The translations under genes were made by a program, and so were the position numbers. Below are positions 49,640-59,447 of a stretch of DNA of 64,000 bases, piece after piece. The notes beneath the pieces were generated by a model. The model did no database searches and was not told the DNA's origin. It saw only the letters and a list, made by a program, of their open reading frames with translations. This stretch comes from a candidate division CSSED10-310 bacterium (lineage in GTDB: Bacteria; CSSED10-310; JAFGJC01): assembly GCA_016927905.1 (NCBI GenBank), contig JAFGLW010000002.1, forward strand, positions 1 to 64,000. Direction: 5' to 3'. Within the stretch, counting starts at the first letter, position 1. The number at the start of each line of letters is the position of its first letter.

Positions 49640-52600
49640 ATGGCGAGATCAAGTGGATATTACCTTGAACCGGATGTGCGGGCGGACAAAATTGTTTTTA
49701 TCAGTGATGATGATCTATGGCAGGTCGGTATTGGCGGGGGAATCCCGGTCAGGTTGACATCCAATCAGGGTATCACAGCAAATCCCTTCATCTCGCCGGA
49801 CGGCAGGCATGTCGCCTTCACCGGGCGGGAAGAGGGCGGACCGGAAGTTTTTGTGCTGGAACTGGAAACGGGAAATTTCAGGCGACTGACCCATACCGGA
49901 GGATTGATAACCAAGGTGGTCGGCTGGGATCCGGCTGGAGATCAGGTTCTGTTCATCACATCCGCTTCAGAACCGTTCATCTCCAATACAGTTTTTCACC
50001 GGATCCACAGGGACGGAGGTGTTCCCCGGAAATTGGACTGCGGGTGGGGATCCAGTATCTCCTTCGGGCCTTCGGGAGGCGTCGTCATCGGAAGGTTCGG
50101 GCGTGATCCGGCTCAGTGGAAACGGTATCGGGGCGGCCGGATGGGCGAAATCTGGATCGACCTGAAAGGATCTGGGAGGTTTCAAAAACTGCTGGATATT
50201 GAATCCAACATAACCCACCCGCTGTGGATCAAGGACAGGATCTATTTCATGGGCGATCATGAGGGTTACGGCAATTTGTATTCCTGCCGGCCGGATGGAT
50301 CCGGTATCACGCGGCATACCGATCATCAGGAGTTTTATGTCCGCAATCCGCGAACCGATCAAACCCATATCGCCTACCATGCCGGCGGAGATATTTATCT
50401 GTTTGATATCAGGAGCGGAACGAGCAGGCGGGTGGAAATCGATTTCAGGTCGCCGCGGCGCCAGCGGCAGCGTAAATTTGTCGATGCCGAGCGGCATTTG
50501 GAATCCTACGACCTGCATCCGCAGGCTCATTCACTAGCGCTGACTGCGCGCGGCAAACCGGTCACGTTTGCCCTGTGGGAAGGTGCCGTCCGCCAGCACG
50601 GCATCGGCGAAGGACCGGTGCGGTACCGCCTTGCCCGGTGGCTCCACGGCGGGAAAAAACTGGCCGTCATTTCTGATGAGAACGGCGAAGAAGCGTTGGA
50701 GATCCACTCCGCCGATATCGGAAAAACTCCCAGGCGCTTGAAAGACATCGATATCGGCCGCCCCATTCTCATGGAAACTTCACCTGTGAAAGATGAGGTC
50801 ATCCTGACCAATCAGCGCCAGGAGCTGATATGGATCGATATCGCATCGGGCACCGGTAAAATCCTGGATCGAAGCCTGTGGCACCGGATCGACGGTTTCG
50901 CTTGGTCACCCGACGGCGAATGGGTCGCCTACAGCTTCGGAATAAGCCGCCGTCGGTCTGCGATCAAATTATGTAAAATCAGCACCGGTAAATCCGAATT
51001 GATCACCGAACCGGTATTGCACGACATCCAGCCGTCGTTTGATCCCGAGGGGAAATACCTGTACTTTCTGTCCCACCGGATATTCGATCCCGTAACCGAT
51101 AACATGGCCTTCGATTACGGTTTCCCCAAAGGTGTCATCCCCATGCTGGTGACGCTTCAGTCGGATACGGTTTCTCCTTTCATCCCCACTCCCAGGGGAC
51201 CCGGGGAAGAACCGGCCGGTGTCGGCGATCCCGGTAAAAAATCCTCCGGATCGGGTAAGGCAGCCAGGATCAAAATCGATCTGAAGGATATCCAGAACCG
51301 GATCGTTGCTTTCCCGGTACCGGAAGGCAGATATTCGGATATAGCCGGGGCTGGAACCAGGGTCTTTTTCATGGATTCACCGGTGGAGGGGACCCTGTCC
51401 CGGAGCTGGCTGGATTCTGTTCCCGGCGCAAAGAATATATTGAAGGTCTACGATTTCGAGAAACAGAACCTGGAGACTTTCGTGACGGAAATCTCCGACT
51501 ACCGGCTCTCCCGGTCCGGTAAAACCCTGGCGTATCAGTCCGGTTCGAAACTGAGGGTCATCAAGGCGGGAATCAAACCGGAAAAGGATCAGGACAAGCC
51601 GGATCCGGGACGGGAAACCGGCTGGATCGATCTGAACCGGATCAAGATTTCGATCGAACCGCAGCTTGAATGGCGGCAGATGTTCCGGGAAACCTGGCGG
51701 TTGCTGCGCGATCAGTATTTTATCGAGGATATGGCCGGTGTGAAATGGGACAGGATACATGACCGGTATGTTCCGCTCGTCGACCGGGTTTCCACCCGCT
51801 TTGAACTGTCGGATCTGCTCTGGGAACTGGGCGGTGAGCTGGGCACTTCCCACTGTTATGAAATCGGCGGGGATTACCGCAGACCGCCCGTATATCCCAC
51901 CGGATTGCTGGGTGTTGACTGGGAATGGGACCGTGCAGCCAGGGAGTATCGCATCACGCACATCGTTCGGGGCGATTCATGGGACGATAAACGGAATTCA
52001 CCGTTCAACCAACCCGGCATGAAAGTGGAAGCGGGTGATCGACTGACTGCCGTCAACGGGCGACCGCTGGACGAAATGAATCCGCCCGGCAAATATTTGG
52101 TCGGTCTGGGTGGAAAGGAAGTCAGCATCACGGTTCGGAAAGCCGGAGGGCGAACCAGGGATGTGACCGTCCGTGCTTTGAATTCGGAACAGCCTGCACG
52201 CCTGATGGAATGGATCAACCGGATGACCCAGTACGTTCATGACAAGAGCAACGGTCGGATCGGGTATATCTACATGCAGGATATGGGATCAACCGGTTTC
52301 TCGCAGTTCCACCGGGCGTTCCTGTCGGAGGTGGAACGGGAGGGTCTGATCATCGATGTACGGCACAATGCAGGCGGGCACGTGTCATCCCGACTGCTTC
52401 AGAAACTATCCCGGAAACGTGTGGGATGGGAAATAACCCGGTACAACCAGGTGGTCCCGTCACCCGGCGATGCGGTGGACGGACCGATGGCAGCCCTGTG
52501 CGATGAGTTCTCCGGATCAGACGGGGATATATTCGCCCATCATTTCAAGCAATTGAAGCTGGGCCTTCTGATCGGAAGGCATACCTGGGGCGGCGTGGTC

Positions 52601-52894
52601 GGACTGAATCCAACCCATCCGCTGGTGGACGGGACCGTCACTACGCAGCCGGAGTTTTTCAACTATTACGATGATGTGGGATGGATGCTCGAAAACAGGG
52701 GAGCGGAACCGGATATCGAAGTTGAATTCCCTCCTCAGGACGCGGCCAAAAACCGCGATCCCCAGCTGGACCGGGCAATCCGGGAAATCATGAAACAATT
52801 GAAAACCCGGAAAAGGAGAATACCGAAACCCCAGGAACGGCCGTCCCGGCAACATCCCGACTGGCCTCCGGTCACCAGACCGAAAAAATCCTGA
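49640..52894 (+). CDS. Tricorn-like S41-family protease (beta-propeller + PDZ + S41)
   Basis: TolB-like propeller repeats (ISPDGRHVAFTG...); PDZ-like region; CDEFSGSDGDIFAHHFKQLKLGLLIGRHTWGGVVG catalytic Ser region. Confidence 0.88.
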   Translation: MARSSGYYLEPDVRADKIVFISDDDLWQVGIGGGIPVRLTSNQGITANPFISPDGRHVAFTGREEGGPEVFVLELETGNFRRLTHTGGLITKVVGWDPAGDQVLFITSASEPFISNTVFHRIHRDGGVPRKLDCGWGSSISFGPSGGVVIGRFGRDPAQWKRYRGGRMGEIWIDLKGSGRFQKLLDIESNITHPLWIKDRIYFMGDHEGYGNLYSCRPDGSGITRHTDHQEFYVRNPRTDQTHIAYHAGGDIYLFDIRSGTSRRVEIDFRSPRRQRQRKFVDAERHLESYDLHPQAHSLALTARGKPVTFALWEGAVRQHGIGEGPVRYRLARWLHGGKKLAVISDENGEEALEIHSADIGKTPRRLKDIDIGRPILMETSPVKDEVILTNQRQELIWIDIASGTGKILDRSLWHRIDGFAWSPDGEWVAYSFGISRRRSAIKLCKISTGKSELITEPVLHDIQPSFDPEGKYLYFLSHRIFDPVTDNMAFDYGFPKGVIPMLVTLQSDTVSPFIPTPRGPGEEPAGVGDPGKKSSGSGKAARIKIDLKDIQNRIVAFPVPEGRYSDIAGAGTRVFFMDSPVEGTLSRSWLDSVPGAKNILKVYDFEKQNLETFVTEISDYRLSRSGKTLAYQSGSKLRVIKAGIKPEKDQDKPDPGRETGWIDLNRIKISIEPQLEWRQMFRETWRLLRDQYFIEDMAGVKWDRIHDRYVPLVDRVSTRFELSDLLWELGGELGTSHCYEIGGDYRRPPVYPTGLLGVDWEWDRAAREYRITHIVRGDSWDDKRNSPFNQPGMKVEAGDRLTAVNGRPLDEMNPPGKYLVGLGGKEVSITVRKAGGRTRDVTVRALNSEQPARLMEWINRMTQYVHDKSNGRIGYIYMQDMGSTGFSQFHRAFLSEVEREGLIIDVRHNAGGHVSSRLLQKLSRKRVGWEITRYNQVVPSPGDAVDGPMAALCDEFSGSDGDIFAHHFKQLKLGLLIGRHTWGGVVGLNPTHPLVDGTVTTQPEFFNYYDDVGWMLENRGAEPDIEVEFPPQDAAKNRDPQLDRAIREIMKQLKTRKRRIPKPQERPSRQHPDWPPVTRPKKS

Positions 52895-52974
52895 TTCCAT
52901 CCGGATTATCCCGGATACGACCATTCTCTGGCATGCCGTCATGACCGACCTTTCCCGCAAAGGGGCGAGGGAAT

Positions 52975-54114
52975 TCATATTTGTCCGGACATCAGCTTCC
53001 GCACGATTTGTTCGGTTTTCGATCTGATCAAATGTGACGCATCCGCCAGCATTCGCTCCAGCGGGATCGGTTCATCGGCGAGGCCATAAACCGCCTTCAA
53101 ACCCATTTCCAGCAACATTGCCTTATCCGATACCCGGCCGGCGATGCCGATAACCGGTATGTCCTGTTTTCGTGCGGCCACGGTCACTCCGTGAACCGTC
53201 TTGCCTGACAGAGTCTGCCGGTCCATGAACCCTTCACCGGTCAGGATCAGATCCGCTCCGGCAATCCGTCTGTGAAATGCACGCCATTCCATCACCAGAT
53301 CGATTCCGGATGTCAAAGGTGCATTCAAAACCGTGGCAAGGGCAGCCCCGATGCCGCCGCCAGCACCGGCCCCCGGCAGTTCCGAAACCGGTTTCCCAAA
53401 CGCTCCGGAAAGAACTTCAGCAAAATTGCGCATTCCGGATTCCAGCAGATCCTGCATTTCACTTGTAGCGCCCTTCTGAGCGCCATAGACCCGTAAGCAT
53501 CCGGTTTCACCCAGGAGCGGATTGAGAACATCGACGGCACCGGTCACCCGGACTCCTGCCAATCCTGGATGCAGTCTGTCCAGGCCGAGCGATCCGATGT
53601 CTCCCAGCCGTCCCCCGCACATCCGCTCCCTGATTTCATGCCCGGATTGATCGAAAAAGCGCACACCGAGTGCCTGCAGCAGGCCGGTCCCGCCATCATT
53701 GGTCGCGGTGTCGCCAACACAGACGATCAGATGACCGGGATTCGGCTTCAGCATCCTGCTGATGATTTCCCCGGTTCCATAGGATGTTGTCCGTAGGGGA
53801 TTTCGATGCGGAATCGGCGCTCGGTCCAGCCCGGATGCACTCGCAGTCTCGACAGCGCCGATGGATCCGTCACCCAGCAGGGCGTAATGTGCATCTACCT
53901 TTTTACCCAACGGGCCGGAGGCTCGAACGGATATCATCCGACCTCCGCTTGATTCCGCCAGGATCCGGACGGTGCCGGAACCGCCGTCCGCCAGGGGGAT
54001 GAGTTCGATTACCGCCCCGGGGACAGCAGCCAGCACACCCTCGGCCATCGCCCGTGCGACGTCGCCCGCCGCCAGGCTCTCCTTGAACGCTCCGGGCGCA
54101 ATCACAATTTTCAT
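52975..54114 (-). CDS. Glycerate kinase
   Basis: MKIVIAPGAFKESLAAGDVARAMAEGVL...ELIPLADGGSGTVRIL...VCVGDTATNDGGTGLLQALGVRF. Confidence 0.92.
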   Translation of the reverse strand: MKIVIAPGAFKESLAAGDVARAMAEGVLAAVPGAVIELIPLADGGSGTVRILAESSGGRMISVRASGPLGKKVDAHYALLGDGSIGAVETASASGLDRAPIPHRNPLRTTSYGTGEIISRMLKPNPGHLIVCVGDTATNDGGTGLLQALGVRFFDQSGHEIRERMCGGRLGDIGSLGLDRLHPGLAGVRVTGAVDVLNPLLGETGCLRVYGAQKGATSEMQDLLESGMRNFAEVLSGAFGKPVSELPGAGAGGGIGAALATVLNAPLTSGIDLVMEWRAFHRRIAGADLILTGEGFMDRQTLSGKTVHGVTVAARKQDIPVIGIAGRVSDKAMLLEMGLKAVYGLADEPIPLERMLADASHLIRSKTEQIVRKLMSGQI

Positions 54115-54499
54115 GTTCCGGCCTCTTTCCTGAACGTCGGGTCAGATATCGAGACGAGACGTTTCACCCGATTCAAGATCCAGGAAATGAATCTCAAATC
54201 CGCTGCATCCCGACGGCAACAGGCGAATCCTGATATCATGATCGACACGAACAGACATAATATATGTTTTGATAACCGGGAATCCATAAGCAGGAAATTA
54301 CAGGATTTCCGTTCCGGATGACAACCGGTCGGGTTCAAGACTCGGGATCGGCCCCGAACAAATACTCAAGTTGAAAACCCGACTGGACGGATTTACTAAT
54401 AATGTAATTCCGGGAAACAATCTGGCCGATAGGCTGTCAGTGGAATAAGTTGTTTATTTTCAGTGAATTATCCGGATTTCGGTTTCATGAGGCCGCCGA

Positions 54500-54515
54500 T
54501 GGCACAGGGCTTGCT
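54500..54515 (+). promoter_or_regulatory. Sigma-54 (-24/-12) promoter upstream of radical SAM operon
   Basis: TGGCAC-AGGGC-TTGCT, about 55 nt upstream of ATG 54570. Confidence 0.75.
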
Positions 54516-54569
54516 TTCCAGGCGGGTGTGGATTGAGATTCAATATGGTTTTCTTAAGGAGAATCGATC

Positions 54570-56030
54570 ATGGGAAGAATGACTCTGGTTAATTTGAACA
54601 TGCTGTACATGCGTTCGACGGATACGATCGAGCGGGAAGTGCATGTGCCGCTGGGGCCGTTGTATCTGACGGCGGCGCTGGAACGGGCCGGTCACGAAGT
54701 CGATTTCAGGGACTATCAGCTGTCTCGTTATGACGATCCATTTGACACGAAGTCGATCGTGGATTTTCTTCAAGATCCCGCCCCGGTGCTGGGAGTATCA
54801 TGTATGGCTAATCTGCTTCCGTTCACCATCCTGGCGTTGCGGGAATTCAAACGGAGATATCCGGAAGTGACCGTGGTGATGGGCGGGGTCGGTCCGACGG
54901 CGGTGGAACGTGAAATATTGACGGAGTTTGACTGGATCGATGTAGTGGTACGGGGGGAAGCGGAGATTTCCGGGCCCATGCTGATGACGGCTCTGGAAAC
55001 GAAAAGACCGCTTGAAAGCGTTCCGGGGATATCCTTCCGGCAGAACGGTCAATGCGTCAGCACTCCGGCGGCACCCCGGCTGGAGGACCTGGATTCGCTC
55101 GGCTTGCCGGCCTATCACAAGATCGACCTGCGGCAGTATCAGGGATACAACATGGTGACCAGCCGGGGATGTCCGTTTCCCTGCACTTTCTGCAGTGTAG
55201 CGCCTATATGGGGACGGCTCCCAAAACTCCGGTCGGTGGACAACATCATCAAGGAGGTTCGGTTTCTATATACCCGTCACGGTGTGGACATGTTTCTGTT
55301 TCAGGATGAATATTTCATTTCCACGGCCGCCCGATGCCGGGAATTCTGCGACAAGCTCCGGGCCACCCGGATGCCGGTCAAATGGAAATGTTTCGGCAGA
55401 ATCAACCTGACCACCCGGGAGATGATGGAGGAGATGACCCGGTCGGGGTGCGTGGAGTTGCGTTTCGGCGTGGAATCCGGTTCCGAACGAATCCTGAAAC
55501 GGACTCGCAAGGGATTCACTCCCGGACAGGCGATCCCGGTCATCAGCGAAGCGGCTCGGTTGTTCAACGGAGTGGATGCCTTCTATATCTGGGGGTTCCC
55601 GTTCGAGACCATGCAGGATTTCGAGCAGAGCCTGTTCCAGATGGTGACTTTCCGGATGATGGGAGTCCGGATTCTGCCATCCATGCTGTGCCTGTTGCCC
55701 CAGACCCAGATATACCGGGATTACATCGATACGGCGCCCCTGACCTTCTGCAAGGAGCTGTTTCCGGATTACATGGTTACCGGGCACGAAATCAAGCGGT
55801 CCGCGAGGATATCCATTCTGGAGAAACACAGGGTGATATTCGATTTCATCGAAAACTATCCACGGATATTCCCCGGATTTTTTCATATCGGTCTGGAGCA
55901 GAACATCCTGCCCAAGCTCCGGAAACTGGAGACTTTCGGGTTTTATACATCCGCTGATCCGGACAATTGCGATGCCGAATCGAGTGCGGTTCAAACCAAG
56001 CACCTGACCACCTCTCCGGTGGTGACATAA
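54570..56030 (+). CDS. B12-binding radical SAM protein
   Basis: N-terminal cobalamin-binding-like fold (VPLGPLYLTAALERAGHEV...VVMGGVGPTA); radical SAM motif TSRGCPFPCTFCSV (CxxxCxxC). Confidence 0.9.
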   Translation: MGRMTLVNLNMLYMRSTDTIEREVHVPLGPLYLTAALERAGHEVDFRDYQLSRYDDPFDTKSIVDFLQDPAPVLGVSCMANLLPFTILALREFKRRYPEVTVVMGGVGPTAVEREILTEFDWIDVVVRGEAEISGPMLMTALETKRPLESVPGISFRQNGQCVSTPAAPRLEDLDSLGLPAYHKIDLRQYQGYNMVTSRGCPFPCTFCSVAPIWGRLPKLRSVDNIIKEVRFLYTRHGVDMFLFQDEYFISTAARCREFCDKLRATRMPVKWKCFGRINLTTREMMEEMTRSGCVELRFGVESGSERILKRTRKGFTPGQAIPVISEAARLFNGVDAFYIWGFPFETMQDFEQSLFQMVTFRMMGVRILPSMLCLLPQTQIYRDYIDTAPLTFCKELFPDYMVTGHEIKRSARISILEKHRVIFDFIENYPRIFPGFFHIGLEQNILPKLRKLETFGFYTSADPDNCDAESSAVQTKHLTTSPVVT

Positions 56031-56043
56031 AAGGAGGATCATC

Positions 56044-57228
56044 ATGGGAATGCCGAGGACAACCATAGTGGGCGGACGGCCTCCGGGCCAAAAAGACACA
56101 ACGGGTAAGATCCCGGTGGGCATGGAACAGCTGGTGCATTTCGCGGCTCAAAGCGGGGAGCGGCATGAGCAGTTTCTGAACGATCCCCTCGGGTTTGCCG
56201 ATCAGTCGGGAATCGTCCTGGATCCGTGCGAGAGGGCGATTCTGCAGGTTATCGAGAAAGACCAGTTGAGAATGTTTGTCGAACAGGTGAGACCCAGGAT
56301 TCCCGAACGCCGTCAGTTCATCAAACAGGCAGCGGGACTGATCGGAGTGTTCAGCGTGGGACTGAGCGGCAGCATCCTGCCGGGAAAGGCCAGAGCAGCG
56401 CTGGGGCTGGCACCCGGTGCTCTGCAGGCGGGTCAGACCGGACGCAAAACCAGGAAACTGGTTTCGGCGGGCATCCTACCCCGTTACCAGGGTCGACCAC
56501 CCTGGCTTCCCATCGCAACCAATACACCGACTCCGACCGATACGCCCACTCCAGCCGGTACCCAACCGCCGACCAGTCCGCCACCGACACCCACCGACTG
56601 GCCGACACCCACGCAATCACCGTTTCCCAGCCCCACCGGTATCCCGACGCCGCCGCCCACTTCAACCTGGAGCACACCCACACCCGCGGGTATCATGACC
56701 GAAACGCCGACACCCCGGCCGCCATCGTCGACACCAACCCGAACGGTGACACCGGCCGGGACCATGACCGGGACCCCCACGGCAACGCCAACGGTCCGAC
56801 CCTGGACACCGACCGGAACGCCGACACCGGTAGGGATCATGACCGAAACCCCGACGCCATCTCCATCACCCACCCTTGCCCAGATGGGCGTCTATATTGA
56901 TATGCCATCCCATTTCTATCGCCCGGGGGATCCGTGCAAACTGAAGGTCAACATATGCAATCCGGGGACGAAACAGGAGGATATTCCACTGTTCATCGTG
57001 CTGCAGATCGGCAGCATGTTCTATTGTGCACCGGATTGGGACGAAGCCAGCTATTACCGCATCACTTTACCCTGGGGATGGACTTCCCTGGTGATCATCG
57101 ACGAATTCAACTGGCCGGGCGACGTCGGAACCATGGACAACCTGTTTTTCTGGGGGGGAATGACATCCAAAAACTTCGATGAAGCCTTGGGACACGTGGA
57201 TTCCTGGAAATTCGGTTATGGGGAATGA
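56044..57228 (+). CDS. Exported protein with N-terminal leader-like region, internal twin-arginine motif, P/T-rich repeats and C-terminal accessory domain
   Basis: ERRQFIKQAAGLIGVFSVGLSGSILPGKARA twin-arginine-type segment at residues ~88-118; P/T repeats; C-terminus ...LFFWGGMTSKNFDEALGHVDSWKFGYGE; AAGGAGG SD. Confidence 0.85.
   Translation: MGMPRTTIVGGRPPGQKDTTGKIPVGMEQLVHFAAQSGERHEQFLNDPLGFADQSGIVLDPCERAILQVIEKDQLRMFVEQVRPRIPERRQFIKQAAGLIGVFSVGLSGSILPGKARAALGLAPGALQAGQTGRKTRKLVSAGILPRYQGRPPWLPIATNTPTPTDTPTPAGTQPPTSPPPTPTDWPTPTQSPFPSPTGIPTPPPTSTWSTPTPAGIMTETPTPRPPSSTPTRTVTPAGTMTGTPTATPTVRPWTPTGTPTPVGIMTETPTPSPSPTLAQMGVYIDMPSHFYRPGDPCKLKVNICNPGTKQEDIPLFIVLQIGSMFYCAPDWDEASYYRITLPWGWTSLVIIDEFNWPGDVGTMDNLFFWGGMTSKNFDEALGHVDSWKFGYGE
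56521..56880 (+). repeat. P/T-rich repeat region including three P(A/V)G(I/T)MT(E/G)TPT units
   Basis: TPTPAGIMTETPTP, VTPAGTMTGTPTA, TPTPVGIMTETPTP within ORF 56044..57228. Confidence 0.8.
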
Positions 57229-57977
57229 ACCGGAAGTGACATTTTCCGGGCGGTAACATCCATCATCCAACAGTCCTTGACCCGGATGTTCAGGTTCACG
57301 AAACCGGCTTCAATGAGATAGTGCCGAAGCAGCTTATCGGTAAACCCGGTGTGATGGAAATCCCCCGAGTCCACCTGGGATCCGAACAGCGCCTGGATCA
57401 GTTTCATCTGCTCCCCGACACTCTCTTTCTCCTTGGATTTCAGCAAATCGAGTAAACCGATCACATTGGGTACCCGGAGATACAAAGTGCCGCCGAGAGT
57501 CAGAACGCGGTTCCATTCTTTCAGTACGGACCCGGTCTCATGCCGGTAGAGATGTTCCAGCAGATCCTGAGCAATGATCTCAGTGGCGAATCCATCCCGA
57601 AACATGGCAAGGGTCCGGGCATCGGCGACGATATCGGGTGCGTGTGAAAATTTGATGTCAATATTGATGCAATCGGGCCGCCGGTCAAATCCGCATCCCA
57701 GATTCAACCGCCGCAACCGGACAGCCGGGTTGACTGCCTGTTCAGGCGGCTCCAGATCGCGAACCCGGTAATACTCATCGGAATTTTGGATAATGGCTTC
57801 GATCCGGGCATAATCATATTCTCCATCCAGGATCTGACGGGTGAAAAACTGCAGGCCCTCCGGATCGGCAGTCCGGTTCAAGAGCTTTTTATACAGCGAG
57901 TTGATCCTGTTTCGGACCCGCCATACTCTGATGCGTTCTCTGAAAGATTCCAATTCAAATCTCCGGTCTGATCGCAA
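57216..57977 (-). CDS. DUF4214-like domain + SAM-dependent methyltransferase
   Basis: INSLYKKLLNRTADPEGLQFFTRQILDGEYDYARIEAIIQNSDEYYRV; RLNLGCGFDRRPDCINIDI; AQDLLEHLY. Confidence 0.75.
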   Translation of the reverse strand: MRSDRRFELESFRERIRVWRVRNRINSLYKKLLNRTADPEGLQFFTRQILDGEYDYARIEAIIQNSDEYYRVRDLEPPEQAVNPAVRLRRLNLGCGFDRRPDCINIDIKFSHAPDIVADARTLAMFRDGFATEIIAQDLLEHLYRHETGSVLKEWNRVLTLGGTLYLRVPNVIGLLDLLKSKEKESVGEQMKLIQALFGSQVDSGDFHHTGFTDKLLRHYLIEAGFVNLNIRVKDCWMMDVTARKMSLPVHSP

Positions 57978-58121
57978 TGATCCTGCCTTAAAGCACCCCG
58001 GTTTTCAAGCGGAAGCGGCCGGTATGTTCCCCTTCATCCAAGTGCATCCCGGACGGCCAGAAAGATTTGCATTTAAACCGGGTTTTGCCAATACTCGGGT
58101 TGAGACATGGGAGAATCTGGC

Positions 58122-58613
58122 ATGAAGAAATGGTCCTGTGCGATACTTGGCATATTGGTTTTATCCGCTGCTGGATGCAGTGTTTTCGACGATGATAATG
58201 GGATAAGTTTTTCCATGGAATTCTGGATGACCGGCCGGGACGGATCGGATACGACGAAGTTTGAGAACGGGGAAAAAATTTATTTCCATTTCAAGGTGAC
58301 CAACGATTCCTGCTGCCCACGTGAATGGAATCTTCCGGACAGCCGCCCGTATGCAAATTTTTATGTCTACCAGGGCAATGCCCTGATCGGTCCGGCATGG
58401 GACGGCCCGGTAATCTATATTCCCCGATCCGGAACACTGCAGCCGGATGAATCACTCGTCTTTGAAATGACCTGGGTGGATGAAACGGGAAGTCACAACC
58501 AGAACACTCCGCTTCCAGCCGGGCAGTACCGCGCCGTCTGTCATTCGGATGTCGATTTCGAAGATATTGAACCGCTGAAGGACAGCAAACTGGATTTTTC
58601 CGTAGCGCCCTGA
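58122..58613 (+). CDS. Lipoprotein with BsuPI-like (proteinase-inhibitor-like) fold, tentative
   Basis: Lipobox LSAAGC; FENGEKIYFHFKVTNDS...LQPDESLVFEMTWVDETG...LPAGQYRAVCHSD. Confidence 0.55.
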   Translation: MKKWSCAILGILVLSAAGCSVFDDDNGISFSMEFWMTGRDGSDTTKFENGEKIYFHFKVTNDSCCPREWNLPDSRPYANFYVYQGNALIGPAWDGPVIYIPRSGTLQPDESLVFEMTWVDETGSHNQNTPLPAGQYRAVCHSDVDFEDIEPLKDSKLDFSVAP

Positions 58614-58633
58614 CCGAAATATGCAGGATCGAT

Positions 58634-59440
58634 ATGAAGGCTTTCAATAATAACCTGATCGAGATACTGATGATCGTGGTTCTGGCGGGTCCGGGAAGAG
58701 TTACCGCACTGGATGCGCCTAAGCCGGTCCATCATCTGGATGCGGTCGAATCCGAAATATTGGTTTCGATCAATGCGGAACGGACCGCATTCAACAAACG
58801 CCTGACTCCGGGATACCGCCCGCTGGTGATGCTGAAACGCGATACGGATTTACAGAGAATCGCGCGGGGACATTCGGACGATATGATCCGCCGGTCGTTT
58901 TTCGAACATGCCGATCCCGGCGGCAGGTCGTTCCAGGAGCGTATCATGTGGGAACACAGGCGGCTGATCACCGCCGGCACCGGAGAAAACATCTGGAAAC
59001 AGGAAAAGCTGGACCCGGAGGATCCCGATACGCTGGCCTGTCGAATCGTGGCGGACTGGATGGGGAGCACCAAACACCGTCTGAACATTCTGTCGAATGC
59101 GTATACCCATACCGGTATCGGCGTATCCTGTGAAGGTCTTGTCATTACGGCAACCCAGGATTTCGCCGGCGTGATAACCTATATCGATCCGCCGCTTCCC
59201 GTGGCTGTGAGGCGCGGGCAATCGCTTCAACTGGTGAACCGGGAGATCGGGCGGCTTGGTTCACTCGAGAAATTCGATTTCTGGGATATCGACAAACAAC
59301 GGGCGGCCAGAAACCCGATCCGGAACAAATCCGGCAAAATCGATGTTCCGACTGGAAATTATCAGTTCCGGTTCTATTTCTCTCAGGCAGACCGCCGGGG
59401 CTGGATCATCTATCCCGGACCATTCGTTCGTGTGGAATAA
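58634..59440 (+). CDS. CAP/SCP-domain exported protein
   Basis: ILVSINAERTAFN...DLQRIARGHSDDMIRRSFFEHADPGGRSFQERI...GENIW...WMGSTKHRLNILSNAYTHTGIGVSC. Confidence 0.85.
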   Translation: MKAFNNNLIEILMIVVLAGPGRVTALDAPKPVHHLDAVESEILVSINAERTAFNKRLTPGYRPLVMLKRDTDLQRIARGHSDDMIRRSFFEHADPGGRSFQERIMWEHRRLITAGTGENIWKQEKLDPEDPDTLACRIVADWMGSTKHRLNILSNAYTHTGIGVSCEGLVITATQDFAGVITYIDPPLPVAVRRGQSLQLVNREIGRLGSLEKFDFWDIDKQRAARNPIRNKSGKIDVPTGNYQFRFYFSQADRRGWIIYPGPFVRVE

Positions 59441-59447
59441 TGGTCAC

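Noticed and set aside
54111-54338. Minus-strand ORF with a lipoprotein-like N-terminus (ILCLFVSIMISGFACC) coupled by ATGA to glycerate kinase
   Set aside because: Weak SD and no recognisable domain; possible but not supportable.
57970-57990. GG-N10-GC (AGGCAG-N5-TTGC) sigma-54-like site upstream of the methyltransferase
   Set aside because: Poor -24 element, and the predicted TSS falls inside the ORF; expected by chance in GC-rich DNA.
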